From Kitasatospora herbaricolor (lineage in GTDB: Bacteria; Actinomycetota; Actinomycetes; Streptomycetales; Streptomycetaceae): DNA of 64,000 bases. Positions within the stretch are counted from its first letter, which is position 1, and the number at the start of each line of letters is the position of its first letter. A program made the translations under genes and the position numbers. The notes under the pieces were generated by a model. That model was not told where the DNA came from. It saw only the letters and a program-made list of their open reading frames with translations, and did no database searches. The DNA is taken from assembly GCF_030813695.1 (NCBI RefSeq), contig NZ_JAUSVA010000002.1:7463501-7527500 (forward strand), given 5' to 3'. This document shows positions 1 through 8,014 of this stretch, piece by piece.

Positions 1-155
1 CGGACCTCGACGGCGCCCTCGGCGAGCGCCTGGCCCCGCACCTCACCCGGGCCGAGATCGCCGCCGCCGCCGACCGGACGGCCGCGCTGATCCGCAGTGC
101 GCGGCACCCGCTGCCGTCCGAGGACTGGCCCTCCATCCCCTGGCCGCCGATCTAG
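1..155 (+). CDS. C-terminal end of an unidentified protein (5' truncated)
   Basis: An open frame with codons starting at position 3 runs from the window edge to a TAG at 153-155. About 50 residues are visible: an alanine- and arginine-rich helical stretch followed by a tail ending DWPSIPWPPI. I do not recognise the family from this fragment, and the start lies outside the window. It reads towards the AraC-type gene 60 bases downstream, with no clear terminator between them. Confidence 0.55.
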   Translation, partial: DLDGALGERLAPHLTRAEIAAAADRTAALIRSARHPLPSEDWPSIPWPPI

Positions 156-214
156 CCTCCCCGCCCGCCGCCCGTACCCTGGACGGCGGGCCGCGCAGGG
201 CCCAGACTGCACCG

Positions 215-1159
215 GTGGATCGTCCAGGAACCGGCCGGGCCGGCCGGCGGGAGCCGGCGGGCCGCCGGCCGCAGGAGGCCGTGCCCCGGCACGACCTGGA
301 GGTGCCGGCCCCGCACGTCCTCCCCTTCGCCATCGGCTCCTTCGACACCATCGGGCCGCTCTCCCGCGCCGCCTTCCCGCACCGGCACTCCTTCTACGAG
401 ATGGTGTACGTCACCGGCGGCCGCGGCGCGCACGTGCTGGACCTCGCGCACTGGCCGCTGCGGCCCCCGCACCTGTGCGTGATCACACCCGGCCAGGTGC
501 ACCACTGGGACGGCGCCGAGGAGCTCAGCGGCTTCGTCGCACTGTTCAACGAGGACTTCCTCGACCATCCGGAGGACGCCGCCGCGCTCCGGCGGCTGGC
601 CGGCAGCCCGTGGCTGCACCTGGGGGCGGAGGCCGAGGGCCTTGCCGCGCTCTTCGCCGAACTGGAGCGCGAGTACCGCGCGGCGCTGCCGGGCTGCGCC
701 GGGGTGCTGCGTGCCTACCTGCACATCCTGGTGGTGCGGGCGGCCCGGGCGCTGACCCCGGGGGCTCCGCAGGCGGCGGGCCGGGCGGCCGAGTTGGCGT
801 CCCGGTTCACCCGGCTGATCGCGACCGAGGGCCCGGTGGAGCGACAGGTGGCTTGGTACGCGGGGGAGTTGGGCGTCTCGGTCGGGCATCTGCACAGCCT
901 GGTCAAGGAGGCCACCGGCCGCACGCCCGGCCAGCTGATCCGGGGCCGGCAGGCCCTGGAGGCGAAACGGCTGCTGCTGAACACCGATCTGACGGTTCGC
1001 CAGATCGCCCAGCAGGGGGGCTTCGCGGACCCGGCGTACTTCTGCCGGTTCTTCCGGCGGGAGACCGGGGTGACGCCGGGGGAGTTCCGGTCCGGCGGCG
1101 CAGAAAAGCACCACGATCCCCGGATCGCGTCCATCGCCGCCCCGCCGGCGCGCCCGTAG
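215..1159 (+). CDS. AraC-family transcriptional regulator with N-terminal cupin
   Basis: A 314-residue protein with the AraC layout. The N-terminal half is a cupin-like sensor domain (PHRHSFYE, residues 55-62, is the usual His-rich cupin strand), followed by a helical linker. Two helix-turn-helix motifs occupy about residues 205-305, ending with a typical second recognition helix region (RQIAQQGGFADPAYFCRFF). Such proteins sense a small molecule and switch nearby genes. The next gene, on the same strand, is a secreted aromatic-ring dioxygenase 164 bases away, so an aromatic ligand and control of that gene are plausible but inferred. The GTG at 215 is the longest start; the first 20 or so residues are low-complexity and translation could begin later. 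Confidence 0.85.
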   Translation: MDRPGTGRAGRREPAGRRPQEAVPRHDLEVPAPHVLPFAIGSFDTIGPLSRAAFPHRHSFYEMVYVTGGRGAHVLDLAHWPLRPPHLCVITPGQVHHWDGAEELSGFVALFNEDFLDHPEDAAALRRLAGSPWLHLGAEAEGLAALFAELEREYRAALPGCAGVLRAYLHILVVRAARALTPGAPQAAGRAAELASRFTRLIATEGPVERQVAWYAGELGVSVGHLHSLVKEATGRTPGQLIRGRQALEAKRLLLNTDLTVRQIAQQGGFADPAYFCRFFRRETGVTPGEFRSGGAEKHHDPRIASIAAPPARP

Positions 1160-1323
1160 GTTTGGCTGCAGCTCCCCACCGCGGCCCGGCCGTGGTGCCA
1201 CCGCGCGGCGCCGTGAGGCCCGCGGGGTGTGCCGTGCGGCCAGGGCCACCACCGGGCTCCTTGCCTGTCATGCGCATGCCGTAAGGCGCGACACACCATC
1301 CCACCACCCGAAGGAGTCGGTGC

Positions 1324-2250
1324 ATGTCCCCCACAGACGCCCGCGACCCCCGAGACACCGTGACGGGGGCCGCGACCCCCGCCCAGCCGGGCCCGGCCGA
1401 CCGCCGGATCAGCCGCAAGACCGTCCTGAAGGCCGCCGTGCTGGCCGGCGCCACCCCACTGCTGCTCGGCGGCGGCGCCGCCCTCGCCCGGGACCTCGGC
1501 CCCGGCGGCGGAGCGCTCGACCTCACCCCCGAGTGCGACGACGGCGACCACCCCACCATCGAGCAGACCGAGGGCCCGTACTTCAAGCCGAACTCGCCGC
1601 TGCGCACCTCGCTGGTGACCGCGGGCACCCCGGGCACGCCGCTGACCGTGAGCGGGTACGTCTTCGGCCGGGCCTGCCTGCCCATCGCCGGCGCCCTGCT
1701 CGACTTCTGGCAGGCCGACGTGAACGGGACCTACGACAACGTCGGGTTCACCTTCCGCGGCCACCAGTTCACCGACGCCCAGGGCGCGTTCAGCCTGACC
1801 ACCATCGTCCCCGGCCTCTACCCGGGCCGCACCAGGCACATCCACGTGAAGGTCCAGGCACCGGGCCGGCCGATCCTCACCACCCAGCTCTACTTCCCCG
1901 GGGAGCCGCGCAACAGCACCGACACCATCTACGACCCGGCGCTGCTGATGACCGTGCAGCAGGTCGGCTCGGGCAGGCTCGGCAGCTTCGACTTCGTGCT
2001 GGACGTGCCGCAGACGCCGTCCCCCTCGGGCAGCCCGAGCGCCACCCCCACCGTCACCCCCACCAGCGCCTCGCCCCGGCCCACCCAGAGCCCCACCGCC
2101 CAGCCGTCCGGCAGTTGGCGGGCGGGCACCACCTACGCCGCCGGCGACCGGGTCACCTACGGCGGGGTCACCTACCGCTGCCTCCAGGGGCACACCGCCA
2201 TGACCGGCTGGGAGCCGCCGAACGTCCCGGCGCTCTGGCAGCGGTCCTGA
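1324..2250 (+). CDS. Tat-exported intradiol ring-cleavage dioxygenase with C-terminal carbohydrate-binding module
   Basis: 308 residues in three parts. A twin-arginine signal (RRISRKT, residues 27-33, then a hydrophobic stretch) suggests folded export. The catalytic core resembles catechol/protocatechuate-type intradiol dioxygenases: the DFWQADVNGTY segment supplies Tyr137, and YPGRTRHIH supplies Tyr166, His172 and His174, matching the two-Tyr two-His non-haem Fe(III) site. A Pro/Ser/Thr linker of about 30 residues then leads to a C-terminal module (about 263-308; WRAGTTYAAGDRVTYGG) of the CBM5/12 chitin/cellulose-binding type. Family members of this kind cleave catechols outside the cell, for example lignin-derived ones. 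The fusion suggests attachment to polysaccharide. A Shine-Dalgarno (AAGGAG) lies just upstream of the ATG. Confidence 0.9.
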   Translation: MSPTDARDPRDTVTGAATPAQPGPADRRISRKTVLKAAVLAGATPLLLGGGAALARDLGPGGGALDLTPECDDGDHPTIEQTEGPYFKPNSPLRTSLVTAGTPGTPLTVSGYVFGRACLPIAGALLDFWQADVNGTYDNVGFTFRGHQFTDAQGAFSLTTIVPGLYPGRTRHIHVKVQAPGRPILTTQLYFPGEPRNSTDTIYDPALLMTVQQVGSGRLGSFDFVLDVPQTPSPSGSPSATPTVTPTSASPRPTQSPTAQPSGSWRAGTTYAAGDRVTYGGVTYRCLQGHTAMTGWEPPNVPALWQRS

Positions 2251-2455
2251 CACCGCCCGGGCGGGCCGGCGCCGCCGGCGGCCCGCCCCGTCCCGCATGA
2301 CCGCCCGGCGGCGGCCTCCGGCAGGTGCCCCACAGCCTGCCGGCCGGGCCGCCGCCGGGCCCCGGCGCGGGAGGCCGGTCGGTCCGCGAACGGATTCCGG
2401 CCGATCTTGCGCACTGGTTAGGCTTTCAAATGATCGCAAGGTTAGAGTCGTGTCC

Positions 2456-3685
2456 ATGCATGCCTGGCCCGCCTCCGAGGTTCCCGCCCTGCCCGGTCAG
2501 GGGCTCCCCCTGCGTATCCACGACACCGCCGCGGGCTGTATCCGGGAGGTCGTGCCGCAGGACGGCACCGCCCGGATCTACGTCTGCGGCATCACCCCCT
2601 ACGACGCGACCCACATGGGCCACGCCGCCACCTACAACACCTTCGACCTGGTGCAGCGCGTCTGGAAGGACGCCGGCCACGACGTCCTCTACGTCCAGAA
2701 CGTCACCGACGTGGACGACCCGCTGCTGGTCCGCGCCGTCGAGACCGGCATGGACTGGGTGGCCCTCGCCGAGCGGGAGACCGCCCTGTTCCGCGAGGAC
2801 ATGACGGCGCTGCGGATGCTGCCGCCGGCCCACTACATCGGCGCCGTCGAGTCGATCCCGTGGATCGTGCCGCTGGTGAAGAAGCTGCTGGCGAGCGGCG
2901 CCGCGTACGACCTGGACGGCGACATCTACTTCTCGGTCGAGTCGGACCCGCGCTTCGGCGAGGTCTCCGGGCTCACCCGGGACGAGATGCGGCCGGTCTT
3001 CGCCGAGCGCGGCGGGGACCCTGAGCGCCCGGGCAAGAAGCACCCGCTGGACGCCCTGCTGTGGCTCGCGGCCCGGCCCGGCGAGCCCGCCTGGGACACC
3101 GAGCTCGGCCACGGCCGGCCCGGCTGGCACATCGAGTGCGTGGCGATCGCCCTGAGGTACCTCGGGATGTCCTTCGACATCCAGGGCGGCGGCAGCGACC
3201 TGTCCTTCCCGCACCACGAGATGGGTGCCGCGCACGCCCAGGTGGCCACCGGCGAGCACCCCTACGCCCAGGCGTACGTGCACGCGGGCATGGTCGCCCT
3301 GGACGGGCACAAGATGTCCAAGTCCCGCGGGAACCTGGTCTTCGTCTCCACCCTGCGCCGTGAGGGCGTGGACCCGGCGGCGATCCGGCTGGCCCTGCTC
3401 GGCCACCACTACCGCTCCGACTGGGAGTGGACCAAGGCCACCCTGGACGAGGCCCTGGAGCGGCTGGCGCGCTGGCGCGCCGCCGTCTCCCGCCCCGACG
3501 GCCCGTCGGCCGAGGGCCTGCTCGCCGAGGTGCGGGCGGCGCTCGCCGAGGACCTGGACACACCCACCGCGCTGGCCGCGGTGGACCGCTGGGCCGAGCG
3601 TCAGGAGGCCGACGGCGGCGACGACATCACCGCCCCGGGCCTGGTCTCGCGCACCGTCGACGCCCTGCTCGGCGTCGCGCTGTAG
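2456..3685 (+). CDS. mshC: Mycothiol ligase: L-cysteine:1D-myo-inositol 2-amino-2-deoxy-alpha-D-glucopyranoside ligase
   Basis: Joins cysteine to GlcN-inositol using ATP, the third committed step of mycothiol synthesis. The protein (409 residues, normal for MshC) is a shortened paralogue of cysteinyl-tRNA synthetase. It keeps the nucleotide-binding HMGH (residues 53-56) and KMSKS (286-290) motifs, with Cys44 and Cys228 as candidate zinc/cysteine-binding ligands. It starts MHAWPASEVP, as MshC does, and lacks the tRNA anticodon-binding C-terminus of CysS. ATG 2456 is preferred; an in-frame GTG lies two codons upstream. The neighbouring PAC2 gene is convergent, as in many actinomycetes. Confidence 0.95.
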   Translation: MHAWPASEVPALPGQGLPLRIHDTAAGCIREVVPQDGTARIYVCGITPYDATHMGHAATYNTFDLVQRVWKDAGHDVLYVQNVTDVDDPLLVRAVETGMDWVALAERETALFREDMTALRMLPPAHYIGAVESIPWIVPLVKKLLASGAAYDLDGDIYFSVESDPRFGEVSGLTRDEMRPVFAERGGDPERPGKKHPLDALLWLAARPGEPAWDTELGHGRPGWHIECVAIALRYLGMSFDIQGGGSDLSFPHHEMGAAHAQVATGEHPYAQAYVHAGMVALDGHKMSKSRGNLVFVSTLRREGVDPAAIRLALLGHHYRSDWEWTKATLDEALERLARWRAAVSRPDGPSAEGLLAEVRAALAEDLDTPTALAAVDRWAERQEADGGDDITAPGLVSRTVDALLGVAL

Positions 3686-3710
3686 CGGGACCGGGGCCCC
3701 GCCCCGGCGA

Positions 3711-3756
3711 CATGCCGAAGGGGCGTCAGGAGATCTCCTGACGCCCCTTCGGCATG
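3711..3756. terminator. Perfect 46-bp palindrome, bidirectional terminator between mshC and the PAC2 gene
   Basis: Both arms (CATGCCGAAGGGGCGTCAGGAGA and its reverse complement, 23 bases each) match without a mismatch or spacer. It begins 25 bases after the mshC stop and ends 22 bases before the stop of the convergent PAC2 gene. It can form a very stable hairpin in either transcript. No U-tract follows, which is common for Streptomyces terminators. Confidence 0.8.
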
Positions 3757-3778
3757 GTCCGGCGCCGCGGTCCGCGGC

Positions 3779-4744
3779 TCATTCCTCGGTGCCCGCCTCG
3801 GGCCCGTCCTCGCCGGTCTTGGTGTCGGTGGCACCGGTCTCCGGCTCCGCCGGCCGCTCGGCGGTGGCGTGCCCGGCGACCGGCTTCTCACCGGTCGGGC
3901 CGAGGTTCTCCCGGCGGCGCAGGTAGCGCTCGAACTCGCGGGCGATCGCGTCGCCCGACGCCTCGGGGAGCTCGGCGGTGTCCTGGGCCTCCTCCAGCTG
4001 CTGGACGTACTCGGCCACCTCGCTGTCCTCGGCGGCCAGCTGGTCCACCCCGAGCTGCCAGGCGCGGGAGTCCTCGCCGAGCTCGCCCGGCGGGATCCGC
4101 AGGTCGAGCAGGTCCTCCAGCTTGTTGAGCAGCGCCAGGGTGGCCTTGGGGTTCGGCGGCTGCGCGACGTAGTGCGGCACGGCCGCCCAGAGCGTCACGG
4201 CCGGCACCCCGGCGTGCGTGCAGGCCTCCTGGAGCACGCCGACGATCCCGGTCGGGCCCTCGTAGCGGCTCTCCTCCAGGTCGAGGGTGCGGGCCAGGTC
4301 GGGGTCGGAGGTGACTCCGCTGACGGGCACCGGGCGGCTGTGCGGGGTGTCGCCGAGCAGCGCGCCCAGGATCACCACCAGCTCCACGCCCAGCTCGTGG
4401 GCGAAGCCGAGCAGCTCGTTGCAGTACGAGCGCCAGCGCATGCTGGGTTCGATGCCGCGGACGAGGACCAGGTCCCTGGTCCTCGGCTCGGTGACCCGGA
4501 CGACCGAGAGCCGGGTGGTCGGCCAGGTGATCCGGCGGACCCCGCCGTCCAGCCAGACGGTCGGCCGGTTCACCTGGAAGTCGTAGTAGTCCTCCGCGTC
4601 CAGGGCGGCGAACACCTTCCCGCTCCAGGTCTCGTCCAGATGCGCCACGGCCGCCGAGGCGGCGTCACCGGCGTCGTTCCAGCCCTCGAAGGCGCACACC
4701 ATCACCGGGTCGATCAACTCGGGAACATCTTCCAGCTCGATCAC
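3779..4744 (-). CDS. PAC2-family protein (proteasome assembly chaperone-like fold)
   Basis: 321 residues from a GTG at 4744, chosen because GGAGGG stands about 9 bases before it; the longer in-frame ATG (4801) has no better site. The body (IELEDVPELIDPVMVCAFEGWNDAGDAASAA) is the hallmark N-terminus of actinobacterial PAC2 proteins, related in fold to eukaryotic 20S proteasome assembly chaperones; the last 60 residues are acidic and disordered. In bacteria its role is unproven. Its gene keeps company with mshC, metH and the proteasome locus in actinobacteria, including Mycobacterium. A proteasome-related role is therefore suggestive only. Confidence 0.88.
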   Translation of the reverse strand: MIELEDVPELIDPVMVCAFEGWNDAGDAASAAVAHLDETWSGKVFAALDAEDYYDFQVNRPTVWLDGGVRRITWPTTRLSVVRVTEPRTRDLVLVRGIEPSMRWRSYCNELLGFAHELGVELVVILGALLGDTPHSRPVPVSGVTSDPDLARTLDLEESRYEGPTGIVGVLQEACTHAGVPAVTLWAAVPHYVAQPPNPKATLALLNKLEDLLDLRIPPGELGEDSRAWQLGVDQLAAEDSEVAEYVQQLEEAQDTAELPEASGDAIAREFERYLRRRENLGPTGEKPVAGHATAERPAEPETGATDTKTGEDGPEAGTEE

Positions 4745-5077
4745 CCAGCGTCTCCCTCCGGTCGGCCGGCGGCCGTGCGCCCGGCCCTCCCGGGCCTGCA
4801 AGGGCGCCGTTGGCCGGCTGCCGACTGTTGAACCTCTCCACCCATGGGGCCGCTCGCCCCATGGTCCCTACCTGCCCAGCCTACGGGCTTTGATGCGCGC
4901 GGCAGGTGCCGGACGGCAGGCCGGTGGGGTCAGTTTGCGGGACCGGCGGGCGTCGATCCAACGGATATCCGGCCAGCTCCGCGCCCGGACGGCCGGGGGC
5001 GGCCGGCTGTTCGAGGCCGAGCCGGGGTTTGCAAATTTTCGCAAGGAAATTGCGCTTTTCGTCGTATACTCGCAAGC
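4745..5077. promoter_or_regulatory. Divergent intergenic region between the PAC2 gene and the LacI gene
   Basis: No coding sequence is convincing here. On the PAC2 side, a 9-bp stem hairpin (CCATGGGGC, 5-base loop, GCCCCATGG; 4842-4864) lies just downstream of a minus-strand TAGGCT (4878-4883) that could be a -10 box. It would form near the 5' end of the PAC2 mRNA. On the LacI side, the last 50 bases turn AT-rich and hold the operator and promoter listed separately. Confidence 0.4.
5028..5077 (+). promoter_or_regulatory. Promoter and candidate autoregulatory operator of the LacI gene; likely leaderless start
   Basis: An AT-rich island contains TTGC-N8-GCAA (5029-5044), another TTGC at 5050-5053 and GCAA at 5072-5075, i.e. 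several half sites of one type. TATACT (5065-5070) is a near-consensus -10 box and lies only 7 bases before the ATG at 5078. No Shine-Dalgarno sequence is present, so transcription probably starts at or next to the ATG. LacI proteins of the Streptomyces Reg1/MalR group bind TTGC/GCAA-containing sites (family knowledge), supporting autoregulation. Confidence 0.6.
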
Positions 5078-6091
5078 ATGACACGACGACTTGCTCAGGT
5101 GGCCCAGAAGGTCGGGGTGAGCGAAGCCACGGTCAGCCGTGTGCTGAACGAGAAGCCCGGCGTCTCGGAGGCGACCAGGGCCGCGGTGCTGACGGCGCTC
5201 GACGTCCTGGGCTACGAGCGGCCCACCCAGCTCCGCGGCGAGCGGGCCCGGCTGGTCGGACTGGTGCTCCCCGAGCTGCAGAACCCGATCTTCCCGGCCT
5301 TCGCCGAGGTGGTCGGCGGCGCGCTCGCCGGCCAGGGCTTCACGCCCGTGCTCTGCACCCAGACGGCCGGCGGCGTCTCCGAGGCCGACTACGTCGACCT
5401 GCTGCTGGAGCAGCACGTCTCCGGCGTGGTCTTCTTCGGCGGCCTCTACGCCCAGCAGGACGCCCCGCACGAGCACTACGACCGGCTCGCCGAGCGCAGC
5501 CTGCCCACCGTGCTGCTGAACGCGGCCATCGACGACCTGGACTTCCCCCGGGTCTCCTGCGACGACGCGGTGGCGGTCGAACAGGCCATCGGCCACCTCA
5601 AGCAGCTCGGCCACCGGCGGATCGGCATGGTGCTCGGCCCGGCCGACCACATGCCGTCCCGGCGCAAGCTGGCCGCCGCCCGGGCCGCCGCCGAGCGGGC
5701 CGGCCTGGAGCTGCCGGACGAGCTGGTCGAGCGCGCCCTGTTCAGCCTGGAGGGCGGCCAGGCCGCGACCACCCGACTGCTGCGCCAGGACGTCACCGGC
5801 ATCGTCTGCGCGAGCGACCCGCTGGCGCTCGGCGCCGTCCGCGCGGTGCGCCGGGCGGGCCTCTCGGTGCCGGACGACGTGTCGGTGATCGGCTACGACG
5901 ACTCCGCGTTCATGACCTGCACCGACCCGCCGCTGACCACCGTCCGCCAGCCGATCGAGGCGATGGGGCGGGCCGCCGTCGAGCTGCTGGCGGGGGAGAT
6001 CGCGGGCGTCAAGGTCACCCATGACGAGCTGCTCTTCGAGCCCGAGCTGGTGGTGCGCGGCTCCACGGCGCCGGCCCGGGTCCGGGCCTGA
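5078..6091 (+). CDS. LacI-family transcriptional regulator, Reg1/MalR-like
   Basis: 337 residues. The DNA-binding domain begins at once (MTRRLAQVAQKVGVSEATVS), with the hinge near residue 50 and a periplasmic-binding-protein-like sugar-binding core to the end. Overall it resembles Streptomyces Reg1/MalR, a repressor of maltose and other carbohydrate genes, including LEGGQAA and the VRGSTA C-terminus. No sugar transporter or glycosidase operon adjoins it, so its targets are probably elsewhere. ATG 5078 is chosen because the protein N-terminus matches family starts; upstream in-frame sequence is not protein-like. See the promoter entry for probable leaderless expression and autoregulation. Confidence 0.9.
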   Translation: MTRRLAQVAQKVGVSEATVSRVLNEKPGVSEATRAAVLTALDVLGYERPTQLRGERARLVGLVLPELQNPIFPAFAEVVGGALAGQGFTPVLCTQTAGGVSEADYVDLLLEQHVSGVVFFGGLYAQQDAPHEHYDRLAERSLPTVLLNAAIDDLDFPRVSCDDAVAVEQAIGHLKQLGHRRIGMVLGPADHMPSRRKLAAARAAAERAGLELPDELVERALFSLEGGQAATTRLLRQDVTGIVCASDPLALGAVRAVRRAGLSVPDDVSVIGYDDSAFMTCTDPPLTTVRQPIEAMGRAAVELLAGEIAGVKVTHDELLFEPELVVRGSTAPARVRA

Positions 6092-6197
6092 GCGACACCG
6101 CGACCGGAGCCGCCGCGGTCGGAGCGTGCCGCGGTGGCGGCGCGCCGCGCCCGCGCGGGGCGTGACCCGCGCGGGCGGACGGTGATCGGACGGTGGC

Positions 6198-6227
6198 GGA
6201 GGGCGGGTGCGGTCGCACCCGCCCTCC
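6198..6227 (+). terminator. Hairpin downstream of the LacI gene
   Basis: GGAGGGCGGGTGCG and its exact reverse complement are separated by 2 bases; in practice about 12 pairs with a small loop. It lies about 105 bases after the LacI stop. The remaining gap up to the next gene (6228-6419) shows no gene; a GAGGAG Shine-Dalgarno lies at its end. Confidence 0.65.
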
Positions 6228-6419
6228 TTCGCGTGTGCGCGATCGGGCAGCCGGGCATCGGCGGGTTGCGTGATCCGGTAGTGATCGTGCGGGAGTCTGC
6301 CGGACCGGTCCCCGCCCCGCGCCCTCCCGGCCCCGGGCGCCCCGCGCCGGCGCCCCCGCGGCCGGCCCCGGCGCGATGATGGAGGCAGGGGGCCGGACGG
6401 CAGACGAGGAGCCGGGCCG

Positions 6420-6935
6420 ATGAGAAGGCCGCTGATCGCCCTTGGTGCGGTGGCCGCGACGGGCGCGGGCCTCTTCGCGCTCGGCCGCTGCCTGCCGCTG
6501 AAGCACACGGCCCGCAGGTCGCTGGAGGTGTACCGGCCGCCCGAGGCGGTCTGGGACGCCCTCGTCGACATCGACCGCTACCCCCGCTGGCGGCCGGGCC
6601 TGATCCGGGTGGAGCGCCTCCCGGACGAGCGGGGCCGGATCCGCTGGCGCGAGTACGAGAGCCACGGCGACGTCGCCTACGAGCTGGTGGACGCCACCCC
6701 GCCGCTGCGACTGGTCACCGCGATCGCCGACCCCCGCCTCCCGTTCGGCGGCAGCTGGACGTACGAGATCACCCCCTGGCCGGGCGGCTGCACCCTGACC
6801 GTCGTCGAGCGCGGCGAGATCCGCAGTCCGCTGTTCCGCGTCGTCGCGCGCTTCGTGACCGGGTACACGGCCCAGCTGGAGCGCTATCTCACCGCACTGG
6901 GGGCGCATCTGGCGGAGGAGGCCCCGGGGGCGTGA
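6420..6935 (+). CDS. SRPBCC (START-like/polyketide cyclase) family protein
   Basis: 171 residues. A hydrophobic N-terminal segment (residues 5-25) may anchor the protein or act as a signal. The helix-grip fold of SRPBCC proteins follows: RRSLEVYRPPEAVWDALVD, then YPRWRPGL, strands, and a long C-terminal helix (VVARFVTGYTAQLERYL). Such proteins bind hydrophobic ligands; the ligand cannot be predicted. The gene stands alone, in the same direction as its neighbours but separated from the DUF1304 gene by an operator region. Confidence 0.8.
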   Translation: MRRPLIALGAVAATGAGLFALGRCLPLKHTARRSLEVYRPPEAVWDALVDIDRYPRWRPGLIRVERLPDERGRIRWREYESHGDVAYELVDATPPLRLVTAIADPRLPFGGSWTYEITPWPGGCTLTVVERGEIRSPLFRVVARFVTGYTAQLERYLTALGAHLAEEAPGA

Positions 6936-6965
6936 TCCGGAAACACCCGGCGGCCGGTGGCTTTC

Positions 6966-7002
6966 ATGGACACCTGTCCATAAACTATGGACAGGTGTCC
7001 AT
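6966..7002. promoter_or_regulatory. Tandem palindromic operators in front of the DUF1304-TetR operon
   Basis: Two 14-bp palindromes, TGGACACCTGTCCA (6967-6980) and TGGACAGGTGTCCA (6988-7001), have centres exactly 21 bp apart, i.e. two helical turns. Together they form a larger inverted repeat with perfect 16-base arms and a 5-base centre. Site size and placement 35 bases upstream of the operon suit a TetR dimer of dimers, most likely the product of the second gene. Confidence 0.75.
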
Positions 7003-7036
7003 CAGGGCACCCCGAAGCTGTTCCGGAAGGCGGTGA

Positions 7037-7405
7037 GTGGTCGTGCAGACCACCGCGAACGTGCTGGTCGGCCTGGTGGCCGCGCTCCATGGCTGGATCC
7101 TGGTGCTGGAGATGTTCCTCTGGGAGCGCCGGCCCGGCCGCGAACTCTCCGGCTTCGACGCCGACATGGCCCGGGCCACCGCGCCGCTGGCCGCCAACCA
7201 GGGCCTCTACAACGGCTTCCTCGCCGCCGGCCTGGTCTGGGGCCTGATCGCCGCGGACCCCACCGGCTACCGTGTGCAGGTGTTCTTCCTGAGCTGCGTC
7301 GTCGTCGCGGGCCTCTACGGCGCCGCCACCGCCAACCGGCGGATCCTCTTCGCGCAGGCCCTGCCCGGCGCGATCGCGTTGACCGCCGTCCTGGTCGCCG
7401 GATGA
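7037..7405 (+). CDS. DUF1304 family small membrane protein
   Basis: 122 residues with four predicted membrane helices; the first contains the family pattern ALHGWILVLEMFLWE and the middle holds NQGLYNGFLAAGL. DUF1304 proteins occur widely as inner-membrane proteins of unknown function, often next to regulators. The GTG at 7037 has GGAAGG 6 bases upstream; a second GTG at 7043 is possible. Its stop overlaps the ATG of the TetR gene by 4 bases (ATGA), so the two are translationally coupled, and the regulator probably controls this gene. Confidence 0.85.
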   Translation: MVVQTTANVLVGLVAALHGWILVLEMFLWERRPGRELSGFDADMARATAPLAANQGLYNGFLAAGLVWGLIAADPTGYRVQVFFLSCVVVAGLYGAATANRRILFAQALPGAIALTAVLVAG

Positions 7406-7971
7406 CCGAGCCCCGCCCGCCGGCCGACCCGCGTGCCGCCCGCACCCGGGAGAAACTGCGCCAGGCCCTGCTCGCCGAGTGCGCCGGACGCCCGCTCGCC
7501 GAGGTCAGCGTCTCCGCGGTGGTCCGCCGGGCGGGGCTCGGCCGGGCCACCTACTACCTGCACTACGAGGACCTCCAGGCGCTCGCGGTGGACGCCTGCG
7601 CCGAGGTCGTCCGGCAGGCGGTGGACGCCCTGCACGCCTGGCGCGGCCTGCCCGACCCGGCCGCGCCGCCGCCCGCGCTCGCCGTGTTCCTCGCCGACGC
7701 GGCCCGGCACGCGGACCTCTACCGCGGACTTCTCCTGCCCGGCGGCAGCGGTCCGCTCGGCGACCTGCTCAACCGGGAGCTGCGGGAGCGCAGCCGCAGC
7801 GAACGCGAGCTGGCCGGCGCCCCGCAGGCCGCCCTGGTGGCCTCGGCCGTCGCCGGCGCCTTCACCGGTGCGCTCGCCGACTGGCTGCACGGGAGCGTCG
7901 AGGGGACGCCCGAGGCCGTCGCGGCCGAGGTCTGGCGGCTGCTGATCGCGCTGCACCGCGCGGTGCGCTGA
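7402..7971 (+). CDS. TetR-family transcriptional regulator
   Basis: 189 residues. The N-terminal helix-turn-helix is recognisable (TREKLRQALLAE ... VSVSAVVRRAGLGRATYYLHYEDLQALAVDA), followed by an all-helical ligand/dimer domain. It is coupled to the DUF1304 gene by an ATGA overlap. The paired palindromes upstream of that operon are its likely binding site, giving autoregulation. The inducer is unknown. Confidence 0.88.
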   Translation: MTEPRPPADPRAARTREKLRQALLAECAGRPLAEVSVSAVVRRAGLGRATYYLHYEDLQALAVDACAEVVRQAVDALHAWRGLPDPAAPPPALAVFLADAARHADLYRGLLLPGGSGPLGDLLNRELRERSRSERELAGAPQAALVASAVAGAFTGALADWLHGSVEGTPEAVAAEVWRLLIALHRAVR

Positions 7972-8014
7972 ACGGTGGCCGGTCGCCCCGGCCCCCGCGC
8001 CGGGCCGGGCCCGG

